Notes: generated from the sequence alone by a model not told the origin. Positions 1 through 11,527 are shown, counted from the first letter of the stretch. The stretch: DNA of 64,000 nt from Cryoendolithus antarcticus (GCA_002077065.1 NAJO01000015.1:310001-374000); one strand, 5' to 3'. Translations and numbers: made by a program.

Positions 1-455
1 CTTCGTAGGGATTCGAAGAGACTTTCGGCGCGGCTCTCTTGCTCTGGTGAGTGGGCGGCGCTTTGCCGAGCGTGCTGATCGGCCTCGGTGGCATCATGCT
101 ACGATACACTGCAGGAATGCGCGGCACTGGGGGGACTTCTGCTGCCATGGTCCCGTACTTCGATGTGTCGATTGGGATGTGCCTCGGTCTCGTGGTCTCT
201 GGACTTCCGGCTTGGTCCCTCGAAGAGCGTCCTTCTTCGCTTGCGAGATCGACGGTGCTGAAATTCCCGGCTCTGAGATTCGACATCGATCGCTTTGTGC
301 GAAAGGTGCTGTACGATGCCACCTTGCGGATCTTCTTCCAGGTCGTCTCCTGCGGAATTGCGTTAGTTCCTCCATTTTTCGATCTCTTGGAACGAAAACG
401 GCAGTGGGTGGACAAGGGCGGTCGGCGAGGAAGGAGCGGCTGGACTGCTTGTTAG
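1..455 (+). CDS. Possible 3' end of a gene entering from the left edge
   Basis: Positions 114-455 hold an open frame encoding roughly 113 residues with hydrophobic stretches (for example SIGMCLGLVVSGL and IFFQVVSCGIALV). A good splice donor (GTGAGT at 47) and an acceptor (CTGCAG ending near 113) could join it to an upstream exon at 1-46, whose first frame is open. I recognise no family. The hydrophobic pattern could mean the C-terminus of a membrane protein, or chance. The frame ends at a stop at 453-455. Confidence is low because no conserved motif is visible and the upstream part lies outside the window. Confidence 0.22.
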
Positions 456-1723
456 CGGAAGTTACCCCTAGGGAGTTGGAGTGAGGTTAGAAAACGTACC
501 TTAGCGTTGCGGTTCGCCGCCGCCGAGGCCATAAACGCTAGCGGGTAGGGGTAGTATAGGCGCGCGTGCTTCGCCGCCGGCGCCAAGAACAACGCTTCAC
601 CCGCCACCTTTACTCCTTCACTCGGCGACGCCGCCGCCGAGCCTCGCACCTTTGCCTGCTTGTTATGTAGTGAAATGGATATAATTATCCGTACCTTCTC
701 CTTTGCCGGCGAGCTGTCATCCCATTCCATGGTGCTTTGCGACCTAGGCTCACTTGGGTCCGGTGTGGTGCGGTCAAGAGCATCCATTTCGGTCACAACA
801 CTCAGGCGACTAGGTCGGTCGTCTGCAGGGCGTGGCGGGCCTATCGGCGCCGTAGTAGGCGGTGGTTGTGGTGTAGGTTATGCTATGGCAGGGGAAGTAA
901 GTAGGAAGTATAGTAGGTGTAGTGGATGTAGTGGTAAAGGAGACAGAGAGGGTGGAGAGCGGAGTAAGTAAGGCAGCAGTGGGGCTTGGAAACATGTGCT
1001 GATAGCATGTAGCATGTGCCAGGCGTAGGCTCACTCGCAGTGAGTGATGGTGGGGAAACGAAGTGAGAAATGTGCATGATGAAGGCAGGGACGATGGACA
1101 CTGCTGTGACGGGGTAGACTGTAACGCACCTTGCAGTGTTAGATCATGCTCTCGTCGTCTTCGCATCGCCTTCAGATGCCCTTGTCTTCGACGTCGTACG
1201 TCGTGAGAATGCCTCGCCATTGAAAAGTAATGATGGCCCGTCCGATGAGGCTATCGTACCGTGAGCTTATAAGCATCAGCAGGATCAATCATGACCCAGT
1301 TGCCCATCATTCAGCGACATCATTGCCTGGCGAGATGAGCATGTACCATGGGAGGAGAGAGGTACATCGACTTCTCCAAGAACCTGAACACTCTCTTGTG
1401 CTTCCATCAACTTACCCACAGCAGTGAGTCGGTGTACTACCGTGTCCATGGGAGAAACGAGTCCAGAGCGAAAACACCAGTTACTAGTCTGGTCTCTCCT
1501 GCCGGTGTTAGATGACACATCCACTATTGCAGGTTCGCTTATAGTAGCATAGGAGTGTTGAGACTTTCCGGTATAGTCGAGTACAGAGGCTGTGCAGGTG
1601 CATTCAACGGAAGCTATCTACCTTACCAGAGACGTCTATCCACATCAAGTCGTGTACTCGTGGGCGCCGTCGCGGAAACGCAGGCAAAAGTCAAGGTCAT
1701 CCCTTCATGATACGGTGGCCCGC
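456..1723. other. Intergenic stretch, no gene recognised
   Basis: About 1.27 kb without a convincing gene. It includes GC-rich, CGCC-rich sequence near 570-640 and a purine-rich tract of imperfect GTAGTG/AGTAGG repeats at about 895-940. The open frames here are short, of skewed composition (Thr/Ser/Pro or Arg rich) and resemble no family. The right end is the 3' flank of the minus-strand UBC13 gene. Confidence 0.5.
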
Positions 1724-2310
1724 TTACTTCTTCATAGCATACTGTTGCGTCCACTCTCTGGCCGTCTTGATGGCCTCGGCCTGATTCTCCTGGAAGTGTA
1801 ATCAGTGTGTATCCTCATAGAGACTGACTTGATGAAGCAATAAAGCTTGCTCTACAAACCTTCCATTGCTTCGCTACAGCCTCGTTCAGCGGGTCCTCTG
1901 GGTTGGGTGCTCCAAGAAGTGCCTGTATGCTGAGTAAGATCGTGCGGATCTGCAGTGCGGGTGACCAGTTGTTCTTCAGCACATCCAGACAGATGCGGCC
2001 GAGACGATCGATGTTGGGGTGATATATGCGTGTGAGGAAGCGTATCCGGGGAGGGCACATCGGGTAGTCGTCTGGAAGAAAGAGCTCAAGGTCAAAGACG
2101 CCGCCTGGAAGATTGTCAGCATTGCCTCTTCGTCTCGTGTCTGGCAGCGACCAGAGTCATACCCTCATAGCAGCTACCGCCTGGTCCCTCCACCTTGACA
2201 TCGAAGTATCTCACGTTCTCTTCATGTGGTATCGCTGAGATCCCCGGCACTGGCTCACTTTGCAACCGTTCCGTCTCCTTGATGATTCTCTTGGGTAGTG
2301 GTGCCGACAT
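1724..2310 (-). CDS. UBC13: Ubiquitin-conjugating enzyme E2 Ubc13 (UBE2N)
   Basis: This is the E2 that, with a Mms2/Uev1 partner, builds K63-linked ubiquitin chains used in post-replication DNA repair and signalling in nucleus and cytosol. Three exons (2163-2310, 1860-2104, 1789-1724) give 152 aa, exactly the family length. The N-terminus [16 protein letters not shown] is typical. The HPN motif sits at about residues 78-80 and the catalytic cysteine is C88 in [17 protein letters not shown]. The protein ends TQQYAMKK. Donors are GTATGA and GTTTGT; acceptors are TTCCAG and TTCCAG. A further in-frame ATG lies 15 nt upstream, but MSAPLP is the conserved start. The gene diverges from the WDR59-like gene. 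Confidence 0.96.
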
Positions 2311-2760
2311 GGCTGCTGTCTCCACTATGGGTGTGGCAATGATCGAGGGTGGTCTTGTGGTACGCAGAAGGTGAGGTCTCGGACCGTTTGATAAGGCGGA
2401 TCTTGAGTTGCAAAAGTCTGCACTTCCTGTCTTTGGCCAAACGACCTAGATCCCACAATCTGCAGTATTGCGAGAATGCTGTTGAGTGTGATCTGGATGA
2501 GTGCATTCACTGAGGTCAAACAAGAGCATCGAGTGTAGTCATCAGTCCATGTCCTTGGCCGAGCTAGGCCTGTCACCGGCCCGCACTGTGGCGTCCATGC
2601 GGCATTCACTTACAGTACAACATCAATCACAGGTGCCGACTACACTTGCAAGTCCGATATCAGTGATACAAGCAAGACGTCTGATTAGGTGACGGCCCAG
2701 CAGGGCTGGAACGTATACGGGCAGAGTATGAGATGATGAACGCCGAAGCCGTGAGGCCGA
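2311..2760. promoter_or_regulatory. Divergent intergenic region between UBC13 and the WDR59-like gene
   Basis: This 450-bp region separates two start codons pointing away from each other, so it should hold both promoters and 5' leaders. I see no clear TATA box or other named element. The sequence CCCATAG about 15 nt upstream of the UBC13 start could be the acceptor of a leader intron, but I could not fix a donor. Confidence 0.4.
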
Positions 2761-5700
2761 ATGGCAGACGCGTACGAACACGGCGAAGACGCGTCCCCCC
2801 TTGAGAAGACATCATTCGCAGCGAGCAGCGACTTCATCGCCGTCGGCAGCCGATATGGTGTCGATGTCTTTGTCCGCGGGAATGAACTCGGCGGATCACC
2901 TTTCCGGCCAGCAGATAACCTGCACACGTACACGCAGAAGCCAATCATCGCCCTGTCCAACGTCAATCCCAGACATCTGGCCATCTCGTCTCGCGAGCAG
3001 GTGGTGGTCTACGATGTCCATCGTCAGTATGCCATAGCAACGTTACGGGGCCACGGACGCGCTGTCTCCTCGATTGCATGGTCTGAGCACGACAGCAACC
3101 TAATCGCTACTGGCTATGTAGACGGCCGTATCGCAGTCTTCAACCTCAATTCTCCGCTGCGAGCAACGCTGATCATCTCGGGCACTGAAGGTGTATGTCG
3201 ACGCCTCGCGTGGAGTCCGACCAGCCCCGGCATCTTGGCAGCCTGCAGTGACGACAGTTGCGTCTTGTGGCGGATCGATCCGCGAAGCTCTTCAGAATTG
3301 TGCCGCTGGAGACCTGCTGGCCACGCCCGGCAGCTGCTGTGGCACCCTTCGCATACTGGGAAAGTTTTGATGATTAATGACACTGGGGCTGTAGCTATTC
3401 TGGACCTTAGTCAGGCCATCGATCAAACGTCCAGATTGGACCGCGATGAAGCTACGGATGACCTGTTCGGTGGCATTGACGACATTGCAAATGCTCGTGC
3501 ACCTTTAGTGATTGTGCGCGCATCTGGGTCTGCACGTTACGCTGGCTGGATCGGTGTGCGTGGCTTGCTAATCCTGTGCGAAGAGGAGCTGCATTTGCAC
3601 AATGTGAAGCATGATGGTCTGGACTCTTCCGGGCCACTTTGGCGAGTGGCTGTCGCTCCTTCGACGCAGCACTTCGCACTCACAGTAAGGTCGAACGCTG
3701 CATACGTAGACCTGTTTCCTGCCGGGCCAGTGAGGCTCATGATTCCCTCAAACGTCATCCAGTGCCTTGATCTCGCCATCGCTGCCGACGTTCCATTCGC
3801 CCTGGAAACGACCCAAACTGCGAAGCTTGAGGACATCGCGGGAGAGTCGGAAATTGCGAACATGACGAGCGGCATGCGGCCGGTATCGATTGCGAGTATG
3901 CGTGCTCGTCGTGCAATGGATAGCCAACGTGTATCGAATGATGGCCAAGCTCATAGCAGAAAGTCTCCATCGACTCCGGACAGTCGCCCAGCGTCGGCGA
4001 AATCAAACGCAACAGCACTCACCGCATTGCAGACCACGCCAGGAATGCCTAGCAAGGTGCAGTCTTCGAGGGGGTCCGGCTCCATTAGGTCCTCCCATAG
4101 TCGACCACAGTCAAGTCCCGATAGTCAAGCCATGATCTCTAGCCTCGAGCTACCTCGCGGCGATGAGGAAGACTCGCCCATGCCTTTTCTGTCGCCTACT
4201 ATTCCGGCCAGGAGACCTTCGCCTCTGCTACTGCGCACAAACGATCTGGCAACGCATATGAAATCCACGAACGAAGTTCGGCCGCTTCCATTGACCTTCG
4301 TCGGCGACAGTGATTCCGATGATGAGAACCTTGACAGCCGTCATGATTTGCTGAAATTGATTGATGCAAATGTGCCGTCTCCTCGAACATGTGGAGCAAG
4401 TTTCACAAAGGATGGCGATATCTTATGCTATTTCCCTTCGCGCCAACTCGTTATCGAGCCGCAGAATCCGTCGCTGACCATCAGGAAGCGCCATGCGACA
4501 CGTTTGCGACCTCACAGACTGTTTCCCAGCTTCGGCAACTTCGCTTACGGATCGGTACAGAGCGACACTGACTCGGATTCGGAGGATTCGACGAGGGTCA
4601 GCGAGGTGGCTAGCGTTGACATACCTCATATTGAGCTGCAGCCGCCATCGTTTCCCAAGCTCAACTTGATGAAGACAAAGCCTGGCTCTACGTATACACT
4701 GCAGCGTTCACGATTATCACAGCACCGTCTTGATGGCGCACGAGAACTAGCGCTTTCGTGCATTCACTATCGCCTCGTCTGCCATGGTGAGGAGCGTCTG
4801 ACCGAGCTATGCGACACCAATGCAGACATTGCTGCGTTAGGGGGTCTCCAAGATTCCGTTATGGTATGGCGGGTTCTCTCGAAGCTATTTGTAGATCTGA
4901 AGCAAGCAAATTCCGTCGTTTCCAAAGGCGGCCGTCTGATACGCACCGACTCTGGCGTGCAACTTTCTCCCGGCGTGCCAGCTCTTACTGCACCAAGATC
5001 ACTGCACTGGACGGATGATGTAGCTGCATCAGCTTGGTTGGTTACAGACATCATGCGCTGGGCCGAGACGCAGGCAGACATGTCGCTTCTTGCAAGCGTT
5101 GCAACTACGCTGCTGAAGGCGCAGGCGCGTGTTGAGCAAAGCCAACGTGCGATCGACAAGACCGGTAGCAGAAACGCAGTGAGACTACAGACGGGCAGTG
5201 TCCACAACCCAACACACCGCACCCCTGCTAGCGCTTCAGAGAATGCCGTTCCGATCTTGCGCTCGTCCACAGCAACCTCAATTGAAACCCGCGCATCGCC
5301 CAGGAAACGCATTTCTAGCTCACAGAACTCTTCACGCGTCACATCGGGGCCTCCAAGTCCCTTTCCTGAGTCAAGCTCTATCACACCACCCTTCCCCTTC
5401 CCTGCCGACGGTCGTAATACCTCTCGCCTCTCGGTTTCCGGCTCTGCAAGCCCTGAGCACCATCGCAGCAGCTTCAGTGCAACCGCGAAAGCTTACGCCC
5501 AAAGCATCTCGGAGAAGTTCTCTTCGTACGGCACGTCGCCGCCAATGAAGAAAGGAAGTGGAAGCCCTGGAAACGAGCTGGCGTCTGCAATGACACCTGG
5601 AGGTGGGAGCTGGACTAAGTCTGTATCGTTCGCATCAACCATAAGTACGGCTCGCGGTAGTGTCAAAAGCCAGAAAGCTATACCGGACGATCGCGAAGAT

Positions 5701-6303
5701 GAGTACGACAGTGATCGCACGATTGATGACACTAGCTATCCTTCAACACCGAAGAGCACGGGTGGATTGATCGTGCTCAAGGCTAAGAATGTGGGTGCCT
5801 TTGCCGACGACATTTCTGGCCCAGCGGCCGGCTCACTCTTGTCTCTTTCGATGGCTGCGACAGCTGGGGTATGGACACAACACTACGCTGAGCATCTCCG
5901 TCGCGATGAGCGCTTCGTGGAAGCAGCACAGCTGGACAATGTTGCTCAAGACGATCGCTCACCTTCTGCGCATCACGGTGTCACGATCATGCCCGCAGCA
6001 GCACGGGAGAAACGCACCACCTGCAGTGTCTGCACGTGCAAGATCGATAGTCTCCAGCAAGTCTGCGCGAGGTGTCTTCACGTCACGCATCTGCAGTGTT
6101 TGCAGATATACATGCAGGAACTCGGCAGTGACACGTTCGAATGCCCATCCGGATGTGGGTGTGCTTGTCAAGCTGTGCCGTTCGAGGAGACGGCGTGGGA
6201 GGACGCAGAACTGGCACTAGAGGCGGCGAGTAACGTGAGGAGGAAGTGGAGTCTGACCGATCCGAGAATATGGAGGGCAAGGATGGAAGGGGAGTCGTGG
6301 TGA
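2761..6303 (+). CDS. MTC5: WDR59/Mtc5-like subunit of the SEA (GATOR2) complex
   Basis: A single-exon frame of 1180 aa. WDR59/Mtc5 is a vacuole/lysosome-associated SEA complex subunit that acts on TORC1 through the GATOR1 Rag GTPase-activating complex. The N-terminal ~320 residues carry WD40-like repeats (for example LRGHGRAVSSIAWS and CSDDSCVLWRID). The family signature NVPSPRTCGASF is near residue 537, and a later segment (DTNADIAALGGLQDSVMVW) also matches WDR59. The C-terminus (about 1088-1137) is a zinc-binding RING-like domain, CSVC...CARC...CPSGCGCAC. Residues 380-530 and 780-960 are Ser/Pro rich and probably disordered. I could not recognise the RWD domain usually found between the WD40 and RING parts. 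An in-frame stop (TGA at 2752) precedes the chosen ATG. Rtc1/WDR24 is the alternative and fits less well. Confidence 0.82.
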   Translation: MADAYEHGEDASPLEKTSFAASSDFIAVGSRYGVDVFVRGNELGGSPFRPADNLHTYTQKPIIALSNVNPRHLAISSREQVVVYDVHRQYAIATLRGHGRAVSSIAWSEHDSNLIATGYVDGRIAVFNLNSPLRATLIISGTEGVCRRLAWSPTSPGILAACSDDSCVLWRIDPRSSSELCRWRPAGHARQLLWHPSHTGKVLMINDTGAVAILDLSQAIDQTSRLDRDEATDDLFGGIDDIANARAPLVIVRASGSARYAGWIGVRGLLILCEEELHLHNVKHDGLDSSGPLWRVAVAPSTQHFALTVRSNAAYVDLFPAGPVRLMIPSNVIQCLDLAIAADVPFALETTQTAKLEDIAGESEIANMTSGMRPVSIASMRARRAMDSQRVSNDGQAHSRKSPSTPDSRPASAKSNATALTALQTTPGMPSKVQSSRGSGSIRSSHSRPQSSPDSQAMISSLELPRGDEEDSPMPFLSPTIPARRPSPLLLRTNDLATHMKSTNEVRPLPLTFVGDSDSDDENLDSRHDLLKLIDANVPSPRTCGASFTKDGDILCYFPSRQLVIEPQNPSLTIRKRHATRLRPHRLFPSFGNFAYGSVQSDTDSDSEDSTRVSEVASVDIPHIELQPPSFPKLNLMKTKPGSTYTLQRSRLSQHRLDGARELALSCIHYRLVCHGEERLTELCDTNADIAALGGLQDSVMVWRVLSKLFVDLKQANSVVSKGGRLIRTDSGVQLSPGVPALTAPRSLHWTDDVAASAWLVTDIMRWAETQADMSLLASVATTLLKAQARVEQSQRAIDKTGSRNAVRLQTGSVHNPTHRTPASASENAVPILRSSTATSIETRASPRKRISSSQNSSRVTSGPPSPFPESSSITPPFPFPADGRNTSRLSVSGSASPEHHRSSFSATAKAYAQSISEKFSSYGTSPPMKKGSGSPGNELASAMTPGGGSWTKSVSFASTISTARGSVKSQKAIPDDREDEYDSDRTIDDTSYPSTPKSTGGLIVLKAKNVGAFADDISGPAAGSLLSLSMAATAGVWTQHYAEHLRRDERFVEAAQLDNVAQDDRSPSAHHGVTIMPAAAREKRTTCSVCTCKIDSLQQVCARCLHVTHLQCLQIYMQELGSDTFECPSGCGCACQAVPFEETAWEDAELALEAASNVRRKWSLTDPRIWRARMEGESW

Positions 6304-6493
6304 TCATGACACTGTGAACAGGCGCTGTGAAACTCGATAAGGTGTTGCGCCGGTGTGGCAGAATCTTGACAGACTGCGCAGCAATGATCATATGCAAGAC
6401 ATTGATAGGTACCTGATAGCTAATCCAGATCAACACACTCATGAACACCACACACCACCCTCGCTACCCTCGTGCTCAGTCGTCCATCCTAGA

Positions 6494-8138
6494 CTACTCT
6501 CTATTCATCAGAAACGGACACCCTCCTGCGCTGTCCAATGAACTCATCTCCTCATGCGTCAGTCTCACCTCTTCGCTCCCTGCCGGCGCCACTACGGCCT
6601 CCCCCGGACCGGGGTGCACGGCGTCTTCCGCAGTACTCGGGAAGGGATGAACTTCCTTGGCTGAGGATTCTAGGTGCTCGTCAACGGCGTCGAAGGTGCC
6701 AAAGGCACGAGACTCGTCTGCGAAAGAGGGATCGGATGACGCGGCAAGGATTGGAGAGTAGTGGCCAGTCACGGCGGAGCTGTATATCGAGTTCGGCAGC
6801 ACGGCGGTGGAGTCAGTTGATGGATCGAACGCGTTGTCGGCACTAGACGTGTCAGTCGAGTTATCGAGTGGGTAGCCCTCGTCGTTGGTCGTGGAGGGAG
6901 TCGGGTTGGTGCCGAGACTGTCGGCATGCAAGGTTGCAGCAGCGGCTGGATTGACAGCATCGTCTGGCAAGCTCGAGTCCTGCTCCTCGACCTTCTCCCA
7001 GCTCTTGTCGGTGTCGGAGCTGGTGTCGCTGTGCTTCTCCTCGAAGTTGGTCTCCGGCTTGATGATATCGACATCAGCGCCTTGTACGGCGGCTGCTTCG
7101 ACAAGCTGCTGCGCTGGAGTGGGAGCATCGTCCGTCTTCACGAGATCACCTGACTCGACCGTAGTGCTGTCGACATCAGCGCCCTGATGTGGCACAAAAG
7201 CATCAGCAGCTTTTCCAGTGCTGCTCGAGACATGCTTCGGCAGCTCCACCGCCGGCTTCATGTTCTTTGCGAGCTCGGACGATGGATCATTGTAAGCCTG
7301 AGCAATTTTGACACCGTCCATGTTCGGCTGGACAGCGTCCAGAGCATCCTCCATGGCGACCTTGCGGTTCATGACTTCCTTGTTCACGATGCCCTTCGGT
7401 GCTATCTGACGGAACATTTCCAGTGGGTCGAACCAAGTCTCCACTGATTGGAGTCGGACAGCGTCGTCTACCGAGGCGACAGTGACGCCTTCGATGTCGA
7501 TGGGCCCGCCGTGGGCTTTAGCTGTGACTTTGTCGCCTTTACTATGGAGATGTCAGTGGATATATTAGATCATGCGATAATATGAACTGCAGGACATACT
7601 CATTGAACCCAACATAGTCATTCTTCATCACTCCCCAGTGCCGCCACTTGAACGCCACCTTCGGCGGTCCACTGTACACCTCCAGCACCTCCCATGCGAA
7701 AGTTGGCATCATGCGCTTGAATGTCTTGTGACTCGACGCGAAGTCCGAGTTCTCGGGACTGTAGTACTCGTTTGGCGCGATGATGGCGTTGTAAGTACCT
7801 ACCTTCAGCATGTGCTCGGCAGTCTGTGGTGGTCCGCCATTGATGGCAAAGGTGTAGTTCTTGTGGTCGATCGTTCGCCAGTCTTGCAGGCGTGGCTTGA
7901 AGGACGCTTCGACTTCCCAATTCTTGACGAGGTTCTCGACGAGTTGAGGGAGACTGCCGGCCTCGTGGTGCATCTTCCTGCCATCCTCCCAGACTTTGCG
8001 GGTCTTGGAGTAGTCTGGAGCTCTGCCGTATCGCCACTGCACGCCTTCATCGTCGAAGATAGCGTTAGGAGATGCCAGATAGTCAGGTACTCCGGGTGCT
8101 GGTTTAGCAGGCGGCTGTTGGACGTCTGCACTTGCCAT
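6494..8138 (-). CDS. Pathogen-related protein (SnoaL-like fold) with a long acidic tail
   Basis: Two exons (7600-8138 and 6494-7541), joined by a GTATGT...CCATAG intron, encode 528 aa. The first ~235 residues resemble the plant/fungal 'pathogen-related protein' group with a SnoaL-like alpha+beta fold: DYLASPNAIFDDEGVQWRYG, then RTIDHKNYTFAINGGPP, then FAWEVLEVYSGPPKVAFKWR and, across the splice, GFNDKGDKVTAKAHGGPIDI. No enzymatic activity is established for this group as far as I know, so none is assigned. From about residue 240 to the end the protein is acidic, Ser/Thr/Asp/Ala rich and probably disordered, ending CPFLMNRE. The plant proteins are about half this length. The start is the ATG of MASADVQQ; an in-frame ATG 42 nt upstream is possible. 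The 3' end faces the WDR59-like gene, 190 nt away. Confidence 0.78.
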
Positions 8139-10689
8139 GGTGAATGATAAATGGGTAGTAATCTCAGGTATGTTTATCAATAGGACGGATGAAGTGGACT
8201 GATGAGATGGAGTTCGCTACAAAACAGAATGCCTGTATACACGAAAGCGCGAGGTGAGAAATCGGTGGACTGTTACCAACGGCAGGAAGCAGCTCGATGT
8301 TTATATCCCCACTGCCGCCACGCGCCTACCTCGTGGAGATCGAGTAACACACTACTGCGGCTTGCTGGTCTCGTAGACCGGCACTACTAATCCCGTGGAG
8401 TGATATGCGTCTCGAAGGGCGAGTGTACATGACCCACGTAACGGGTACTTGCATAAGGCGCATGGGCAACTTTTGGTCAGCCGCGTCTCCTGTGGGTCTG
8501 CTCAGCGGTTGCGTGCTTCCTTAAAGGGAGTGGTCGAGATCGTACTGTGCGACGCCGAGCAGCTGCGGGCTGCGAAAAGTATGCGTCCACCCTCTAGAAA
8601 GATGAGCCAATGGCCGCTGGTTCGGGCCCTCCTGGAAGTGAGCTGACCGCGCCTGCTGAGCAGAGCAATATTGATCTGCAGATAACACCACCAGTTCAGA
8701 TAGGTGGACGGCTGTCCGCTCGGGCTGCCTCACAAGATCTCGACCGGTCAACAACATGCGCCATACAGTCGATGCAAAGCTTCTTAATGGCTAGGCACGG
8801 TCGAGGATGAACTGATAGCACATGCAGTACGGTCGTCGTTGGAGCCGGGGGTCCGGTTGTTTCGAATGACTTGCAGCAGACTAGCAAGGTAGGGACGCAA
8901 GGTACTGGCCGCCATGTGGGTACCTATTCTGAATAGCCCTCGAGGAGACCGTAAAGAAGCAATATCTGCGCTGGCATTGCCGCGTGCTGATTGCTGTCCA
9001 AGGCGAAGAACATCAGGGAGCTGCCATCGCTTCATCCTGCTGACTGTGACTGCCGAACACGTTCATCTCGCTGGACACGCTACTCAAGACACCGGCAGGC
9101 CAGGGCTATGCATGGCGATGCGGCCCCCGCGCCACCAACAGCCTTAGCCCGATTCTGCAACCGGGTTTGCTCCCAAATTTGTTGAGTATCCGCAACGATG
9201 CAGCTTTAGTAGCTATCTGCCGCGATAATGTCGGCTCTGCCGTGGTGCCTTGAAGGATGATCAAGGCCCGAATACGAAGAGGCTATGACAAGATCAGAGT
9301 TTCGAGAGTGGATTTCGCGGATTGCGGGACGCGTTGTTGCCGGCGTGCCGCGGCTTCCATATTTCCCCGAGAGTCTGCCACTCAAACATCATCTCTTATC
9401 AAAGTCATGATGGTTCCAAAGTTTCCATGTCTCTACGCGATCCTGCTGTGTAACACTCACTACCATACATCACGGCCATGATGATGCGATTGCTCACAAC
9501 CGACACTCTCCGTCGCTGCAGCACGCCATGGACTACGTGGGCATAACATACCCTTATTGCAGTAGTATAACTTGCTGTCATTTGCAGTACCACGGAACGG
9601 GTGCTTGCTTCGACGCGAGGCCGATGTATGCGGGTAACCTGATGCATGGAATGCTTTGCAGCGTATAAGGCTGACTGGAAGCCGATCTGATGCAGCCACC
9701 GATCTGAATTGCATAGGCTTTGCATAGGTGGAGGCGTTGGACCCTCGAGCCCATATCGCTCGAACTTAGCCCTCTTCAGACCTGTCGTCGAGAGCTGGAG
9801 TCTCGCGATCGCACGACGTCTGCTGTGACAGCTGTCAAGTCTTTGCGCACCCATACACAACTTCGAAGCCCTCCGACCATCATGTGGACGGTCAAGTGAC
9901 CATTGCAATTGTGCAGGTCATCAGACGGTGCGTCCACACTGTCGGTATTTGCTTGTGTGAGCGGATAGCTGCGTGAGACCGGCGTCACTAGCACTCCGGA
10001 CTGTAGTTGCTGCGATGGACTCGCTCGGCATTGCTTGTAGCAGTCGTCACGACTCGCTGCACGTCGCTGTGTACAGCACGATAAATTGCTCGACACCGTC
10101 GCTGATTCGTGGGTCAACTTGAGACGGTTATAATGCTTGTGAGCTTTCGATCAACGTCATGTGATGCTTGACACGTATCTCACAGCCAGTCGGTCTCTCG
10201 TAAAGTAGTGGACCCTCTTACAAGGCATGGTAATACCCGCGCCGTATTGTCGTAGGCGGCACATAATGGAGCTGTCAGAGTGTGACGGCGCCAATCGATG
10301 ATCGGAGGTGAACATTCATGATGCTGGTCGGCTGCGATGAGTGAGACCGTAATCCAAGCAGGAGATAACCAATCGTCAAATACACGAAAGGCCGTGTACT
10401 CGGTGACCATGAGTTCGTCGTAAAATCATAGCAAATCAGCTCGTGTTTCCATGGATGTTGATGCGAGTCTCGCATGGATGAGCGTTCTCAAGACCATTGA
10501 GTGCCTCAGGCATGCAAGGCATCAAGGCGCGAATGCAGCGCCAAGACGGGGACTTATCCGCACACACTCTCCGCTGAAATGGCGTAGCGCGTGTTTGACG
10601 GGCAACCTCATCGACGAACAAGACGACAACGACAGGCAACGAAGCCGCAGAAACCTCATTGAACACCGGATCCATATACCACCGGCAAT
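8139..10689. other. Gene-free stretch of about 2.5 kb
   Basis: The largest gap in the window. I looked on both strands for conserved protein segments, intron-linked frames and tRNA-like sequence and found none that I can support. The longest open frame is about 167 codons (minus, 9405-9908); its composition is Arg/Ser/His rich and irregular and it lacks recognisable motifs. No terminal repeats or transposase fragments were recognised. The right end contains the promoter and leader of the eL24 gene, and the left end the promoter of the pathogen-related gene. Confidence 0.5.
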
Positions 10690-11527
10690 ATGAGGACCTA
10701 CGACGACACATTCTCCGGTCAGAAGATCTACCCCGGCAAGGTATGCGCGATCAATCCACTCATCCGTGTTCGGAGACATCACTACAGAAGAGAAACGGGC
10801 GGCAGTAGGATATTGGGAGATAAAAGCCAGGGGCGAAGTATATGAAAGCAAATGCCGCAGGATTGCACGGAGAATGTCATGGGAAATGGCGGAGGCACAA
10901 TGTTACGTGGGGTGCACTGGGATAGCCGACGAATGGCGACAGCGAGGCGTATGGATTACTGACGTTATCCGTGTCAACAGGGCAAGCTCTTCGTCCGCTC
11001 CGACAGCAAGATCTTCCGCTTCCAGAACGGCAAGACCGAGTCCCTCTTCCTGCAGCGCAAGAACCCCCGCCGGATTGCATGGACCGTTCTATGCCGTCGC
11101 CAGAGGAGGAAGGGTATCTCTGAGGTACGCGCAACCTCTCCAGTCACCGCCATCTAGGTCAGGATACTCACTGCACGAACAGGAAGCCACCAAGACCCGC
11201 CGCCGTCGCGCAGTCAAGTCGCAGCGTGCTGTTGTGGGTGCTTCGCTTGATGTGATCAAGGAGCGCCGCTCGCAGCGCCCCGAGGCTCGCACAGCTGCTC
11301 GTGCGCAGGCGATCAAGGAGGGCAAGGAGAAGAAGGCCGCGTCCGACAGTGTGAAGAAGGCGGAGAAGGCCAAGAACGCAGGCAAGGCTGCTTCGGGACA
11401 ATCGACTGGACGGTATGGTGCTCTACAGGTTGCCAAACGCGATGATCAGTTACTGACAGTATACAGTGTGATCAACAAGCAGGGCGCGAAGGGTGCATCG
11501 GCTAAGCCAAGGCCAACGACGAAGTAG
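10690..11527 (+). CDS. RPL24: 60S ribosomal protein eL24
   Basis: Four exons (10690-10740, 10981-11124, 11183-11412, 11467-11527) encode 161 aa, the usual size for fungal eL24, a component of the cytosolic large ribosomal subunit. The zinc-ribbon-like N-terminal domain is split after the conserved YPGKGK segment by a 240-nt first intron, long for this window. The second exon has FVRSDSKIFRFQNGK and the family signature NPRRIAWTVLCRR. The remainder is a Lys/Ala/Arg-rich helix-forming tail (KTRRRRAVKSQRAVVGASLD) ending KPRPTTK. The last intron (11413-11466) was placed because it joins CG|T to give RVINKQGAKG and keeps the frame. The first exon ends exactly at a codon boundary with a GTATGC donor. 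Long first introns are common in fungal ribosomal protein genes. Confidence 0.95.

Noticed and set aside
4767..5384. 205-codon frame on the minus strand
   Set aside because: Antisense to the Ser-rich linker of the WDR59-like gene; Cys/Ser/Arg-rich composition is a mirror effect.
9405..9908. 167-codon frame on the minus strand in the gene-free stretch
   Set aside because: Irregular composition, no motif, no splice-linked partner and overlapping frames of similar quality.
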